A model generated the notes under the pieces. That model was not told where the DNA came from and searched no databases. It saw only the letters and a list, made by a program, of their open reading frames with translations. Positions 50,040 through 59,938 of a stretch of 64,000 nt of DNA are shown one piece after another. A program made the position numbers and the translations under genes. Each line of letters starts with the position of its first letter. Positions within the stretch are counted from its first letter, which is position 1. The DNA comes from Fidelibacterota bacterium (GTDB lineage: Bacteria; Fidelibacterota; UBA8477; JABMPR01): the NCBI GenBank assembly GCA_018673925.1, contig JABHBL010000022.1:304006-368005 (forward strand). The letters are read 5' to 3'.

Positions 50040-51605
50040 TTACCACCAAATTGTGTACAGCACTGATAAAATTGCAAAGATTCCTATTGCACCTACATTG
50101 AAAACTGTATCTGTATGAAAGAGATCCTTGTCAATTTTGATAGCCTTGGCAGAAACACCTTTCTTCTCAATCAAAGTAATGATCACAACGATTGCGCTGA
50201 GGATTAAAAAGACCACTCCCATGCGATTCAAGAAAGGCAGGGCTGGTATAAAGAATTTTATGGCCAGGGATAAAGGAATAGTCAATACGGCTGCCCACAC
50301 TGCTGAATTTGCTGTTGCCTTTTTCCAGAATAAACCAAAAATGAATATGGCAAAGATACCGGGGCTTATAAATCCAGTGAACTCTTGAATAAATTGGAAA
50401 GCTTGCTCCAGGCTTGATAAAGAAGGAGCAATAATGACTGCAACAATTAGAGCAACTGCGCTTGTCACACGACCAATAAACACTAAACGTTCTTCAGAAG
50501 CATCCTTGTTAATTATCTGCTTGTAAATATCCATTGAGAATATGGTAGCTGTACTATTAACCATTGAGCTCAAAGATGAAACGATGGCTGCAATCAATGC
50601 CGCGAAAGCCAGACCTTTCAAGCCAGTAGGTACAAAAGTACTTAGGAGCCATGGATAGGCCTCATCAGGCTTGGCTAAATCTGCACTTAACGCATAGGCA
50701 ACTATGCCAGGAATTACAACAATGAGAGGGGTCAATATCTTGAGATATCCACCAAACATGAGTCCACGCTGGGCTTCTTTGATAGATTTGGCAGCTAAAG
50801 CCCTCTGAATGATGTACTGGTTACAACCCCAGTAAAAGAAATGCGCCATCCACATACCACCTAACAAGACGCCAAGTCCAGGCAATTCTGCGTAGTTTGG
50901 ATTTGATTTATCCAGAATCATATCAAATTTTTCAGGTACCTTGGCCATGAGATCACTAAATCCAGCAAAGGCCCCCTGGCCACCACTTACTTGATCGAGA
51001 GCGAAATATGTAGTAACCAAACCACCTATAATAAGAATGAGAACTTGTACCACATCTGTCCAAACAACAGCTTTTAACCCACCATAAATAGTATATAGAG
51101 CAGAGAACAATGCCAGTCCTGCAATACCCCAAATAAGTGGTACGCCGAGGATAGTTCTTAATGCTAGGGCTCCCAAATAAAGTACTGATGTCAAATTGAC
51201 AAAGACATATAGTAGAAGCCAGAATACAGCAAGACCAGTCCTTACGCGACTATCATATCTGATTTCCAGCAATTGAGGCATGGTATAGATACCCTCTTTA
51301 AGAAAGATGGGTAAAAAGTATTTGGCCACCACGATCAGCGTGATGGCAGCAGTCCATTCGTAGGTTGCTATACCCAGGCCAATGACATAGCCTGAACCGG
51401 ACATCCCGATATACTGTTCTGCGGATATATTGGCCGCAATGAGCGAAAAACCAATAGCCCACCAGGGCAAGGCTTTACTAGCGAGGAAATAGTCGCTTGA
51501 GTTTTTTTTGTGACCCTTTTTCTCCCTGGAAACATACAGTCCCAAACCTACAATGAAGACGATGTAACTGATAAAAACAACATAATCCAATGTTGAAAAA
51601 TGCAT
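50040..51605 (-). CDS. Sodium:solute symporter (SSS family, SGLT-like)
   Basis: 521 aa, many TM helices; SEQYIGMSGSGYVIGLGIATYEW; WMAHFFYWGCNQYIIQRALAAKS. Confidence 0.92.
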   Translation of the reverse strand: MHFSTLDYVVFISYIVFIVGLGLYVSREKKGHKKNSSDYFLASKALPWWAIGFSLIAANISAEQYIGMSGSGYVIGLGIATYEWTAAITLIVVAKYFLPIFLKEGIYTMPQLLEIRYDSRVRTGLAVFWLLLYVFVNLTSVLYLGALALRTILGVPLIWGIAGLALFSALYTIYGGLKAVVWTDVVQVLILIIGGLVTTYFALDQVSGGQGAFAGFSDLMAKVPEKFDMILDKSNPNYAELPGLGVLLGGMWMAHFFYWGCNQYIIQRALAAKSIKEAQRGLMFGGYLKILTPLIVVIPGIVAYALSADLAKPDEAYPWLLSTFVPTGLKGLAFAALIAAIVSSLSSMVNSTATIFSMDIYKQIINKDASEERLVFIGRVTSAVALIVAVIIAPSLSSLEQAFQFIQEFTGFISPGIFAIFIFGLFWKKATANSAVWAAVLTIPLSLAIKFFIPALPFLNRMGVVFLILSAIVVIITLIEKKGVSAKAIKIDKDLFHTDTVFNVGAIGIFAILSVLYTIWW

Positions 51606-51937
51606 GCATTAACCCTTTTCGTTTTATTTAATACTTTAGTGACTGAGATACTGATTAATCAGTCGGTACGCATCAATAATACATGGATTCAATTATTGAT
51701 TTATAATTCTAACTTTACGTATGACAAATATCAGGCCACAACGATGATGGTCTTGATTAGACCTTTTGAATTGATAAAAGCTTAATTTATTATCATTTTC
51801 ATAAAATTGATTATCAATATGAATAGCTAGCTAACTGATTGGCCAGATCATATGTAATTGGAAGTTAACAATGCAGATCTATTCTTGTTAACTGGGAGGA
51901 TTTGCACCCGTTAAAATAATTGATTTAGGTTTAAAAT

Positions 51938-52360
51938 TCAGCCGGTTGTTACTCGATCAACCACCGCCATTAAATCTTCAGTATTGAAGGGCTTATTGAT
52001 TGAATCATCTGCTCCAAGAATCATAGCTTCCTTTAAATAGGAATCAACATATCCAGTCATAGCGATTATTTTCACAGTTTTGGATTGTTTTCTAATTTTT
52101 CTTATGGTTTCAATGCCCTCGACACGTGGCATGACGATATCAGTAATCACAAAATCTGTTGGATTGCTTTCAAACATAGCTATCCCCTCGCGACCATCAC
52201 TGGCTGTGAGGACATCATAACCCTGTTCAACAAAAAATGTGACTAAGACATCCCTGATGGATTTCTCATCATCAACAATTAGTATCGTTTTGGCATGATC
52301 ACTCTGTAATGGCAACTCTGACTCTCTCTGCTCTAATTTCAACATTCTAAACGGTTTCAT
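51938..52360 (-). CDS. Single-domain response regulator (CheY-like)
   Basis: TILIVDDEKSIRDVLV...DFVITDIVMPRVEG...MTGY...KPF; start uncertain within the longer ORF (to 52438). Confidence 0.88.
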   Translation of the reverse strand: MKPFRMLKLEQRESELPLQSDHAKTILIVDDEKSIRDVLVTFFVEQGYDVLTASDGREGIAMFESNPTDFVITDIVMPRVEGIETIRKIRKQSKTVKIIAMTGYVDSYLKEAMILGADDSINKPFNTEDLMAVVDRVTTG

Positions 52361-52485
52361 AATTACTCTTATTTGCGGAGCTTTGAAAGGACTTAATCTT
52401 ATCTCTAGGAAGTGGCTAATCTTCAAATCACGTGCCAAACTTAATTTTTGCTTGCATTATAGATGATTAAGTCAAAGTTTGGCGC

Positions 52486-53859
52486 ATGGTCTCCATCCAT
52501 ATTATTGACGATGACGCCGAGATCAGAGAGGTTCTCAGGGAACTCTTTGAATCGGACGACTATGAAGTATCCACCTTCAACTCAGCTGAAGATGCCCACC
52601 CATACATTCTCCGTGAAAATCCGGATCTGATCCTTTTAGATATTGGTCTACCGGGTATGGATGGCCTCACCTATCTCGAGAAGTTGAAAAATGAATTTGA
52701 AGACGTGGAAGTCATCATGATTACGGGTCAAGCAGATCTTCGGTCGGCGATTCGGGCCATTAAGCTGGGTGCTATGGATTACATTCGAAAACCAATTGAT
52801 CCAGATGAGTTGAAGATCCAGGTCAACCACGCCATTGATCGTCGCAAAAAAAGGGAACAACTGAATTATCTTCAGGTTAAAAGTAATTTACAGTTTGGTG
52901 ATATCGTGGGTACCAGTCAACCCATGGAAAAAGTTTATCAGTTTATCTATCAGGTCGCTGAATCTTCAAAGACAACGGTGCTTATACGCGGTGAGACTGG
53001 CACTGGCAAAGGACTGGTGGCACGGTCAATTCATAATCAGAGTCCCCGAGCAAAAAACCCATTTATTGAGGTGAATTGCTCTGCGATTCAACCAAGCCTC
53101 CTGGAATCAGAATTATTCGGTCATGAGGCTGGAGCCTTCACCGATGCAAAGAATAGAAAAAAAGGTCTGCTGGAGCTGGCCCATGATGGGACATTCTTTC
53201 TGGATGAGGTTGGTGATATGAACCTGGCCTCGCAGTCCAAGCTTTTGAAGGTCCTGGAAGAGAAAACTTTTCGGCGTGTCGGAGGGACAAAAGAGATTAA
53301 AATTGATGCCCGCATCATTAGTGCGTCATCCCGGGACCTGATGCAGCTGGTGGAGGAAAAAACGTTTAGGGCCGATCTGTATTACCGCCTTAATGTTGCT
53401 TCTGTTCGGCTTCCTGCCCTTCGAGATCGTAATGATGACATCCTGATCCTGGCTAATTACTTCCTTGAGGTATTCAATAAGGAATTTAACCGAAATATCA
53501 GAAGTATTTCCCCAGAAGCACTGAAAATGCTGACGAGGCATCCCTGGGTTGGGAATGTCAGGGAGATACGAAATGTCATGGAGCGTGCAGTATTGTTCGA
53601 ACAGAGCGATGTGCTTTCATCGCAGAACATTAGCCTTCAACCAATCAGCCCGAACGAAAACGCTTCTTTGAGCATTGATGTGGATCTCAATCAGGATTTT
53701 CAGCTTCCTGAAGCAGGAATTTCTCTGGAGGAACTTGAACAGTATTTATTGAAACAAGCGCTTGAACGATCTGGAGGTAATAAGACCAAGGCTGCCGCGC
53801 TACTGGGTCTTAGCCGAGAGACGATGAAATACCGTTTGAAAAAATTCAAACTTTCTTAA
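52486..53859 (+). CDS. Sigma-54-dependent (NtrC-type) response regulator
   Basis: REC domain, AAA+ (GETGTGKGLVARSIH, ELFGHEAGAFTDA), Fis-type HTH (NKTKAAALLGLSRETMKYRLKKF). Confidence 0.95.
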   Translation: MVSIHIIDDDAEIREVLRELFESDDYEVSTFNSAEDAHPYILRENPDLILLDIGLPGMDGLTYLEKLKNEFEDVEVIMITGQADLRSAIRAIKLGAMDYIRKPIDPDELKIQVNHAIDRRKKREQLNYLQVKSNLQFGDIVGTSQPMEKVYQFIYQVAESSKTTVLIRGETGTGKGLVARSIHNQSPRAKNPFIEVNCSAIQPSLLESELFGHEAGAFTDAKNRKKGLLELAHDGTFFLDEVGDMNLASQSKLLKVLEEKTFRRVGGTKEIKIDARIISASSRDLMQLVEEKTFRADLYYRLNVASVRLPALRDRNDDILILANYFLEVFNKEFNRNIRSISPEALKMLTRHPWVGNVREIRNVMERAVLFEQSDVLSSQNISLQPISPNENASLSIDVDLNQDFQLPEAGISLEELEQYLLKQALERSGGNKTKAAALLGLSRETMKYRLKKFKLS

Positions 53860-53898
53860 CAGACTACTATTGAGCGCGTTGACCTAGTAGAATTGTGA

Positions 53899-54642
53899 AT
53901 GAGTGGGATTATGCAAGACATCAATAAAAGTAGCGAACTAGATCAGATTGACCTTGAGGCTTATGAGGAATTGATGGAGTTGGTCTTCGCCTATACAGCT
54001 ACAGCACATGATTTTGGCTTTACCCACAAGATGAACAATCGTTTCACATCACTTTCAATGAACGCGTCCTTTTTAAAGCAAGCTCTTGAGAATAAAAACT
54101 ACGAAAAGGCTATAGCAAAGGCCACTCAGGTGTCCGAGTCAATCAACAACTTGGTAAAATTTTCTCAAGACCTTATGAGTACGAACCTGATAAAGGCTGA
54201 AAACCAGTTGCTCGAGGTTCCCAGCATGATATCTGATGTAATGGGAAAGCTCCTAAAACTTCCCACATTCACAGGTCTTGAAGTCAAACAGGACCTTTCC
54301 CCTGAATTGATTAATACCACCTCTAATCCAGGAGTCATCTGGATTTTTCTATACACCTTCTTGAAACATGCGAAGCGATATGAGATCAAGGGTCCCATTC
54401 TCATTAGTACTATTTATGACAAAGAGCAGAATCAGTATATTATTAAAACGGATGTAAACCAGATTGTGAAGATATCTGGTGCAAAATCAGGAGAATCAGG
54501 TCTGGTATTTCCGTCTGCAGGTGAAATGCCTTTCCGGTATCTCGCTAGAGTAATCCGCAATGTTTCCACAAAATTCGAATTGATCCATCGCGCAGAGCGC
54601 CCTTTGAGTCTAGAACTCAAACTCAATCTATCACTTCACTAG
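53899..54642 (+). CDS. Degenerate sensor-kinase-like protein
   Basis: DHp-like AHDFGFTHKMNNRFTSLSMNASFL followed by a HATPase-like fold without recognisable N and G boxes; directly downstream of the NtrC-type gene. Confidence 0.6.
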   Translation: MSGIMQDINKSSELDQIDLEAYEELMELVFAYTATAHDFGFTHKMNNRFTSLSMNASFLKQALENKNYEKAIAKATQVSESINNLVKFSQDLMSTNLIKAENQLLEVPSMISDVMGKLLKLPTFTGLEVKQDLSPELINTTSNPGVIWIFLYTFLKHAKRYEIKGPILISTIYDKEQNQYIIKTDVNQIVKISGAKSGESGLVFPSAGEMPFRYLARVIRNVSTKFELIHRAERPLSLELKLNLSLH

Positions 54643-55197
54643 ATTCTGGTTCATATAAACCGGTTTTTTTCACCCTATTTGGTTCATATAAACCTTTTAT
54701 TTCTTGTCAATTAATCCCACGTTTCCAAACAGAGTTACTGGTCAAGGCTCATGAAGAAGATTTAATAAATAATTTATCGGGGATTCTACCATTCCTCGAT
54801 AGAACAGCATAAAGCATTAAATTACAGCCTAGTAAACAGCATCCCCTCTTATCAATGGCTTATAAACCAAGAATAAATCTCCCTGATTTCTGCCCCTTTT
54901 GGCTTCTGCAATAGCTCTAAGTATCAGACTGGCATGAAAATTGGCTTGCTATACTCAGCCTAATCATAGTATCTTGTGTCTATTGCTTAAAGTTTTGCAT
55001 TAAGAAACTCGTGGAAATACTTTTGATTCGGCGGAGTACACTTGTAGAAGTACATCTTCGAAATTAGAAAGAATTCGCGATTGTGGAGTCTTGACACTAT
55101 CGCATATGGGGAAAATGAAATTTGCTACACTCGTTAACAATAAGGAGAATTTGTTAGCGATTAATTATATGGTAAATGTTTAGGAAGGAATTGTCTC

Positions 55198-55818
55198 ATG
55201 AAACAAGGAAATTGGTTGCGGATTACAGTACTGATCCTCGCGGTTTCAGTACTCCATTTCTGCTCTGTAAATCCGTTAGCACCAGAGGTTGATGGTGGAA
55301 TGTCATTGGAGAATGGAATACCGCTAGATCAGATCACCTGGGCAAAATGGAACCCAGAAGTTATTGCTGAACTTGAAGCAGAGCTAGATGGAGCGTTGCC
55401 TCGAAGAGCTCGAGGATTTGAATCCAAGAAAATACGTAATCACGAAGGTGGAACTGTCGGTGGCAGGAAGACATTTGGTAATGTAGTTGAGGTGCCCGAA
55501 TATGCCTTCGATGAGAATAAATTAGATATAAGTGTTCGTGTACTCAACATGGACAGAGGTGGACAGTCTGGTGCTGGTGTAGAATTTTTACCAAGCAGAA
55601 ACTATGATGCCGATATGAATATTACCCTCAGTTGGGATTTTCTCGATGTAGAAGACGACGACTGGGAAACGCTTAACCTACAGCCCTACTATAGTGAAGA
55701 CCAAGGTGTAACGTGGTCCCCTGTAGAAGCGTATAGTGTTGATGGTGATAATAGAACTATCAATTTTTCTATTGATCATTTCACACAGTATGGGTGGGCT
55801 CTGGACGAGGATGATTAA
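55198..55818 (+). CDS. Exported lipoprotein with ZU5-like C-terminal region, hypothetical
   Basis: Signal peptide with C at LHFC; GNVVEVPEYAFDENKLDISVRV...NFSIDHFTQYGWAL. Confidence 0.6.
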   Translation: MKQGNWLRITVLILAVSVLHFCSVNPLAPEVDGGMSLENGIPLDQITWAKWNPEVIAELEAELDGALPRRARGFESKKIRNHEGGTVGGRKTFGNVVEVPEYAFDENKLDISVRVLNMDRGGQSGAGVEFLPSRNYDADMNITLSWDFLDVEDDDWETLNLQPYYSEDQGVTWSPVEAYSVDGDNRTINFSIDHFTQYGWALDEDD

Positions 55819-55886
55819 GAGAGCCATAAAACGTGTCAAACTATTTACTACTATGCAAACACACATAAATAAAGAAGACATAAATT

Positions 55887-57125
55887 ATGGGTGACAAAAA
55901 TTTACAATCATTCTTAAGTGCCGTTCACAAGCTGGCAGTTGAAAGATGTGGGCAAGATTTTGCCGACTATCTGATTCGTCTGCGTAGCGAACGTGAAAGG
56001 CTCCTAAAGAAGAGTTGGAAGAAAACCACCCCTGAGAATCTGGGGAGTAAGAGTGAAGTTTTCCGCGAGATCGACTTTGATACGATCCAACTTCATTCCT
56101 CCAAGTTCCTGGACGAAAGGCAGTATCTTGAGCTGCTCTACGAAATTGCGAAGATTGCCATCCCCTATGGCCAATTTCATAAGGCTCAACAACTACTTCT
56201 ACTTTTGAAGGATCATCGCGATTTATTAAAGGATGATCATTTCGCCGTACAGGTCCACCAGCGTCTGGGTGATATTTCTTTCTATCTATCAGATTTCAAT
56301 ACAAGCTTAACAGAATATGAGCTTTGTATGGATTATTATAAAAAGCTCAAGAATCCTCAACGACTTGCCAGGATCATGCTTTCAATTAGTGTTGTTCTTG
56401 TTGAGAAGGGTGAGGTCGAAAAGGCTGAGAACCTGATGCAGGAGGCCAAAGCACTGGCCACAGAGTATCAACTCAACAAAGTGTTGATTAAAATCAACAT
56501 GAACCTTGGCAATATTTACCATATGAAGGGATCCTATGACGATTCATTGAACCACTTGAAGCAAACTTTAGAACTTCTTGGTGAAAATGATGATAGTTCC
56601 CTTAGAGCCAGAATTCTGCACAACATCGGGCTTGCCTACAAGGCCAAGCACGAGGATACGAAAGCATTGGACATCTTTAACGAGAGTATCGATCTTTCTA
56701 CTACTGCAGAAAACAACTATATGAAGAGCCTCACTTACCTGGAAAAATCTGAAATATTGTATCGCAATGATGATCTGTCAGCTGGAACAGCACTGGCTAC
56801 ATCTGCTTTTCAGGCATTTTCACAGTTTGGTGACCGCCTCAGTATGGGTGAAACCTACAAGATCCTTGGTATGATTTCTGGAAAACGGAAGAAATACCGA
56901 ACTGCACAGGCATTCCTGGAAAACAGTCTTAGAATATGTCGAGACCATAACAAACCCTTGAATGTTGGTCAAACACAGGTCGAGCTAGCCCATCTCTTTG
57001 TTGATCAGGGAGAAACTGGAAAAGCTATAGACCTACTAAAAGATGCTAAAGCGAGTTTCGTGGATATGCATGCATTGGATAGAGTCACTGAAGTTGAGGG
57101 AGAGCTATCTGCCTTAACGAAGTAA
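55887..57125 (+). CDS. Tetratricopeptide repeat protein
   Basis: 412 aa; multiple TPRs (ILHNIGLAYKAKHEDTKALDIFNESIDLS etc.). Confidence 0.85.
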   Translation: MGDKNLQSFLSAVHKLAVERCGQDFADYLIRLRSERERLLKKSWKKTTPENLGSKSEVFREIDFDTIQLHSSKFLDERQYLELLYEIAKIAIPYGQFHKAQQLLLLLKDHRDLLKDDHFAVQVHQRLGDISFYLSDFNTSLTEYELCMDYYKKLKNPQRLARIMLSISVVLVEKGEVEKAENLMQEAKALATEYQLNKVLIKINMNLGNIYHMKGSYDDSLNHLKQTLELLGENDDSSLRARILHNIGLAYKAKHEDTKALDIFNESIDLSTTAENNYMKSLTYLEKSEILYRNDDLSAGTALATSAFQAFSQFGDRLSMGETYKILGMISGKRKKYRTAQAFLENSLRICRDHNKPLNVGQTQVELAHLFVDQGETGKAIDLLKDAKASFVDMHALDRVTEVEGELSALTK

Positions 57126-57131
57126 CGTTCC

Positions 57132-57321
57132 AAGCTGTACCTGCGGAAACGGCAATTAGTTAGCAGTTATCAGACCTACCCCAAGCGCGATATCGTGTTT
57201 CGGGTGGGTCTGCAGGTTTCAGCTTCAACTTGTATTCTATCAGCTTCGGCAAGGTAATCTCTTGCTTAATAATATTAAAAAGTCAAATTATCCAATGATC
57301 AGACTGCTAACATGCAGTCTG
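57132..57321 (+). promoter_or_regulatory. Structured intergenic RNA / candidate switching leader upstream of hybrid kinase
   Basis: AAGCTG...CAGCTT and ACCTGC...GCAGGT outer stems, near-perfect 42-nt hairpin 57171..57212, 8-bp hairpin 57300..57321, and 9-nt GTTAGCAGT (57159..57167) complementary to ACTGCTAAC (57303..57311). Confidence 0.5.
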
Positions 57322-57344
57322 TTTAACCATTTATAAGGTAGGCA

Positions 57345-58811
57345 ATGGAGCCTCAAGACAACAAACTAAGCTTTCAGGATGTCCTGGATCATTTGACGGA
57401 TATGATCGCCTTAACGGATAAAGATTATCGCATCATTGATGCAAATCGATCGGCCAATATCATTATTGGGCAGGGAAATGAGCTTGCCGGTCAAAAATGT
57501 CATAAGGTGATTCATGATAAGGATACTCCCTGCGACAACTGTCCCTTACCCGAATCCCTGGAATCAGGGAGCCTGATAAACTCTAATTATTTTGATGAGC
57601 GCTACGGAGAATTCTTTGAAGAACGCACCCATCCAATTGTTGACGAAGATGATCAGTTTAAAGGATTCATTATCAGTGTGCGCAACATTAGTGATATTCG
57701 TGCCGCTGAAGATGAATCTGCTCAGTCCAGAAGACTAGCGTCCATTGGCAAATTAACGGCAGGGGCAGCACACGACTTTAATAATGTCATGGCAGAGCTA
57801 ATGGGTCAGATTCGATCCATTAAAAAAACAGCTGTGGATCCAACACTGATAAAGCAGTTAGAAATACTTGAAGGGTCAACCAGAACGGGGTCTGACACCA
57901 TTCGACGAATGCTTGATTTTGCCAGTGGTGGTCGGGTCACTGAAAAGGAGAATTTGGAAACAGCTGGTCTCATGCAAAACGTAGTCTATATGACTCAAGC
58001 CAGATGGATGGAAGTAGAACAAAAAGAAGGCATCATAATTTCAACTATTAGTGATTTTGAACCTGAATTGTACATAGCAGGTAGTAAATCTGAAATTATC
58101 AATGCCGTTACCAATCTGATTTTTAATGGAGTTGATGCCATGCCTGATGGTGGCGTTCTCACCCTTTCTACTTCTGAACAAAATGGCAAAGTTTTTATTA
58201 GCGTCCAGGATACAGGAACCGGCATGACTGAAGAGGTACGTAATCGTATTTTTGATCCCTTCTTCAGCACAAAGGGTAGTTCTGGTACTGGCCTTGGTTT
58301 GAGTGAGGTTTATGGAACCATCAAACGGCATGATGGGGAGATTCTGGTTGAAAGTGAAGTCGGTGTTGGAACAAAGATCAGCCTCGTTTTCGATAGGGTT
58401 GAAGCCATGTCAGTGGAACTACCAGTTCAAGCCATCGAGGTCCCTCCTATCAGAATCCTGGCTGTGGATGACAATGAATTCATTACAGAGATGCTTACCG
58501 AACTACTTACAGATGAAGGGCATACCGTTGCTACCTACACGTCCACAACTGAGGCATACGCCGAATTTACAAAGAATGATTATGATTTAGTTATCACCGA
58601 TATGGAAATGCCTGAAATGGGTGGTAGGGAGTTTGCAGAATTGATTAAATCAAAACGACCAGATATGCCCATTTTGCTGTTGTCAGGATGGCCGATATTC
58701 CTTGAGGAAGAACCAAACCTGGCAGAATTCATTGATTTCGCCCTGGCTAAACCCTTTACAGTCGAAGATATTCAAAATGTAATTTTACAGGCTCTAAGGC
58801 TAGGCGACTAA
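57345..58811 (+). CDS. Hybrid sensor histidine kinase (PAS-HisKA-HATPase-REC)
   Basis: AAHDFNNVMAELMGQI, NGVDAMPDGG, DTGTGM, GTGLGLSEVYGTIKRH, C-terminal REC ILAVDDNEFITEML. Confidence 0.93.
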   Translation: MEPQDNKLSFQDVLDHLTDMIALTDKDYRIIDANRSANIIIGQGNELAGQKCHKVIHDKDTPCDNCPLPESLESGSLINSNYFDERYGEFFEERTHPIVDEDDQFKGFIISVRNISDIRAAEDESAQSRRLASIGKLTAGAAHDFNNVMAELMGQIRSIKKTAVDPTLIKQLEILEGSTRTGSDTIRRMLDFASGGRVTEKENLETAGLMQNVVYMTQARWMEVEQKEGIIISTISDFEPELYIAGSKSEIINAVTNLIFNGVDAMPDGGVLTLSTSEQNGKVFISVQDTGTGMTEEVRNRIFDPFFSTKGSSGTGLGLSEVYGTIKRHDGEILVESEVGVGTKISLVFDRVEAMSVELPVQAIEVPPIRILAVDDNEFITEMLTELLTDEGHTVATYTSTTEAYAEFTKNDYDLVITDMEMPEMGGREFAELIKSKRPDMPILLLSGWPIFLEEEPNLAEFIDFALAKPFTVEDIQNVILQALRLGD

Positions 58812-58813
58812 TT

Positions 58814-59938
58814 TTACTCATTTTTAACTAATTTTATCATTTCAGAACCAGCCAGGAGGAAGGCACCTCCACCATAGGCATGGGTATCATCAAAGGTGAC
58901 ATCTCTGGGATCCATGCCAATATCCTGTACCCAACCAATCTTGCCATCTCCATGAACGGCACGATTTAGAGCAGACCAGCCATTTTCAACAATTGGCTGA
59001 TAGTCATCTTTTTCCAGATAGCCTTGATTAATCCCCCAGGCCAAGGCATAAACAATAAATCCACTGCCACTGCTCTCCGGGTTAGGATATTCCTCAGAAT
59101 CCAGAAGACTTGAGCGCCAGAAGCCATCAGCGCCCTGTAGGTCTTTCAATGAAAAGGCCAGTGTCTTGAATAATTCTACATATGATTCGCGTTGTTTATC
59201 CTTTTCAGGCAGGTTGGCAATTATTCGTGGTAAGCCTGCGATAACCCAACCGTTTCCCCTCGACCAAAACACCTTTTCACCATTCTTGGAGCGTCTATAG
59301 AAATAGCGCTGATCACGGAAAAATAAACCATCATTACGATCAAAAAGATATTCAGCAGTGTCCCAATACATCTGATGTAAATACCTGTGATACTTCTTAT
59401 TACCAGTCACTGTACCTAGCTGAGCTAATGTGGGAGGTGACATAAATAGAGCATCACACCACCACCAGTCCTCTCTACCAGGCAAAGGTTTGGCTATTAA
59501 TTGGTCATAAACGCTTTTCACAGCCTTCAGGTGGCTTTTATTCTTGGTTTTAGTGTATAGACTCAGGTACACCGATCCACAGGCGTGATCATCGGCATGA
59601 CGTAACCTAGGACCCAGCGTATAATTGTTTGACTCGGCCCATGTGGAAGCTTTGGCGTAGTAAAAATCGTCTTGAGTTGCATTATATGCGGCCACAACAC
59701 CGATGTAGAATGAAGCCGGAACCCATCCATTCGAGTAGTCCCGATTGGTACTACTATGGTGACTGGGATTCTCAAATTGATATTGAGCGACGCTCCTCAT
59801 CTGGACTTTGATATCATCTACTTTGTCGATCTGATCCCGACTGAGATAGTTTTGTCCCACCACCGTTGAAAGTGTCAGAACGAAACATACCATCCGGATG
59901 CAATTCCTTTTGATACATAGTTCAAGTTGGTCAATCAT
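58814..59938 (-). CDS. Glycoside hydrolase family 88/105 (unsaturated rhamnogalacturonyl hydrolase-like)
   Basis: WWWCDALFMSPPTLAQLG, FWSRGNGWVIAGL, DGFWRSSLLDSEEYPNPESSGSGFIVYALAWGIN. Confidence 0.88.
   Translation of the reverse strand: MIDQLELCIKRNCIRMVCFVLTLSTVVGQNYLSRDQIDKVDDIKVQMRSVAQYQFENPSHHSSTNRDYSNGWVPASFYIGVVAAYNATQDDFYYAKASTWAESNNYTLGPRLRHADDHACGSVYLSLYTKTKNKSHLKAVKSVYDQLIAKPLPGREDWWWCDALFMSPPTLAQLGTVTGNKKYHRYLHQMYWDTAEYLFDRNDGLFFRDQRYFYRRSKNGEKVFWSRGNGWVIAGLPRIIANLPEKDKQRESYVELFKTLAFSLKDLQGADGFWRSSLLDSEEYPNPESSGSGFIVYALAWGINQGYLEKDDYQPIVENGWSALNRAVHGDGKIGWVQDIGMDPRDVTFDDTHAYGGGAFLLAGSEMIKLVKNE

Noticed and set aside
54929-54952. Sigma-54 promoter (TGGCATGAAAATTGGCTTGC) near the NtrC-type gene
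   Set aside because: GG-to-GC spacing is one base too long for the -24/-12 consensus
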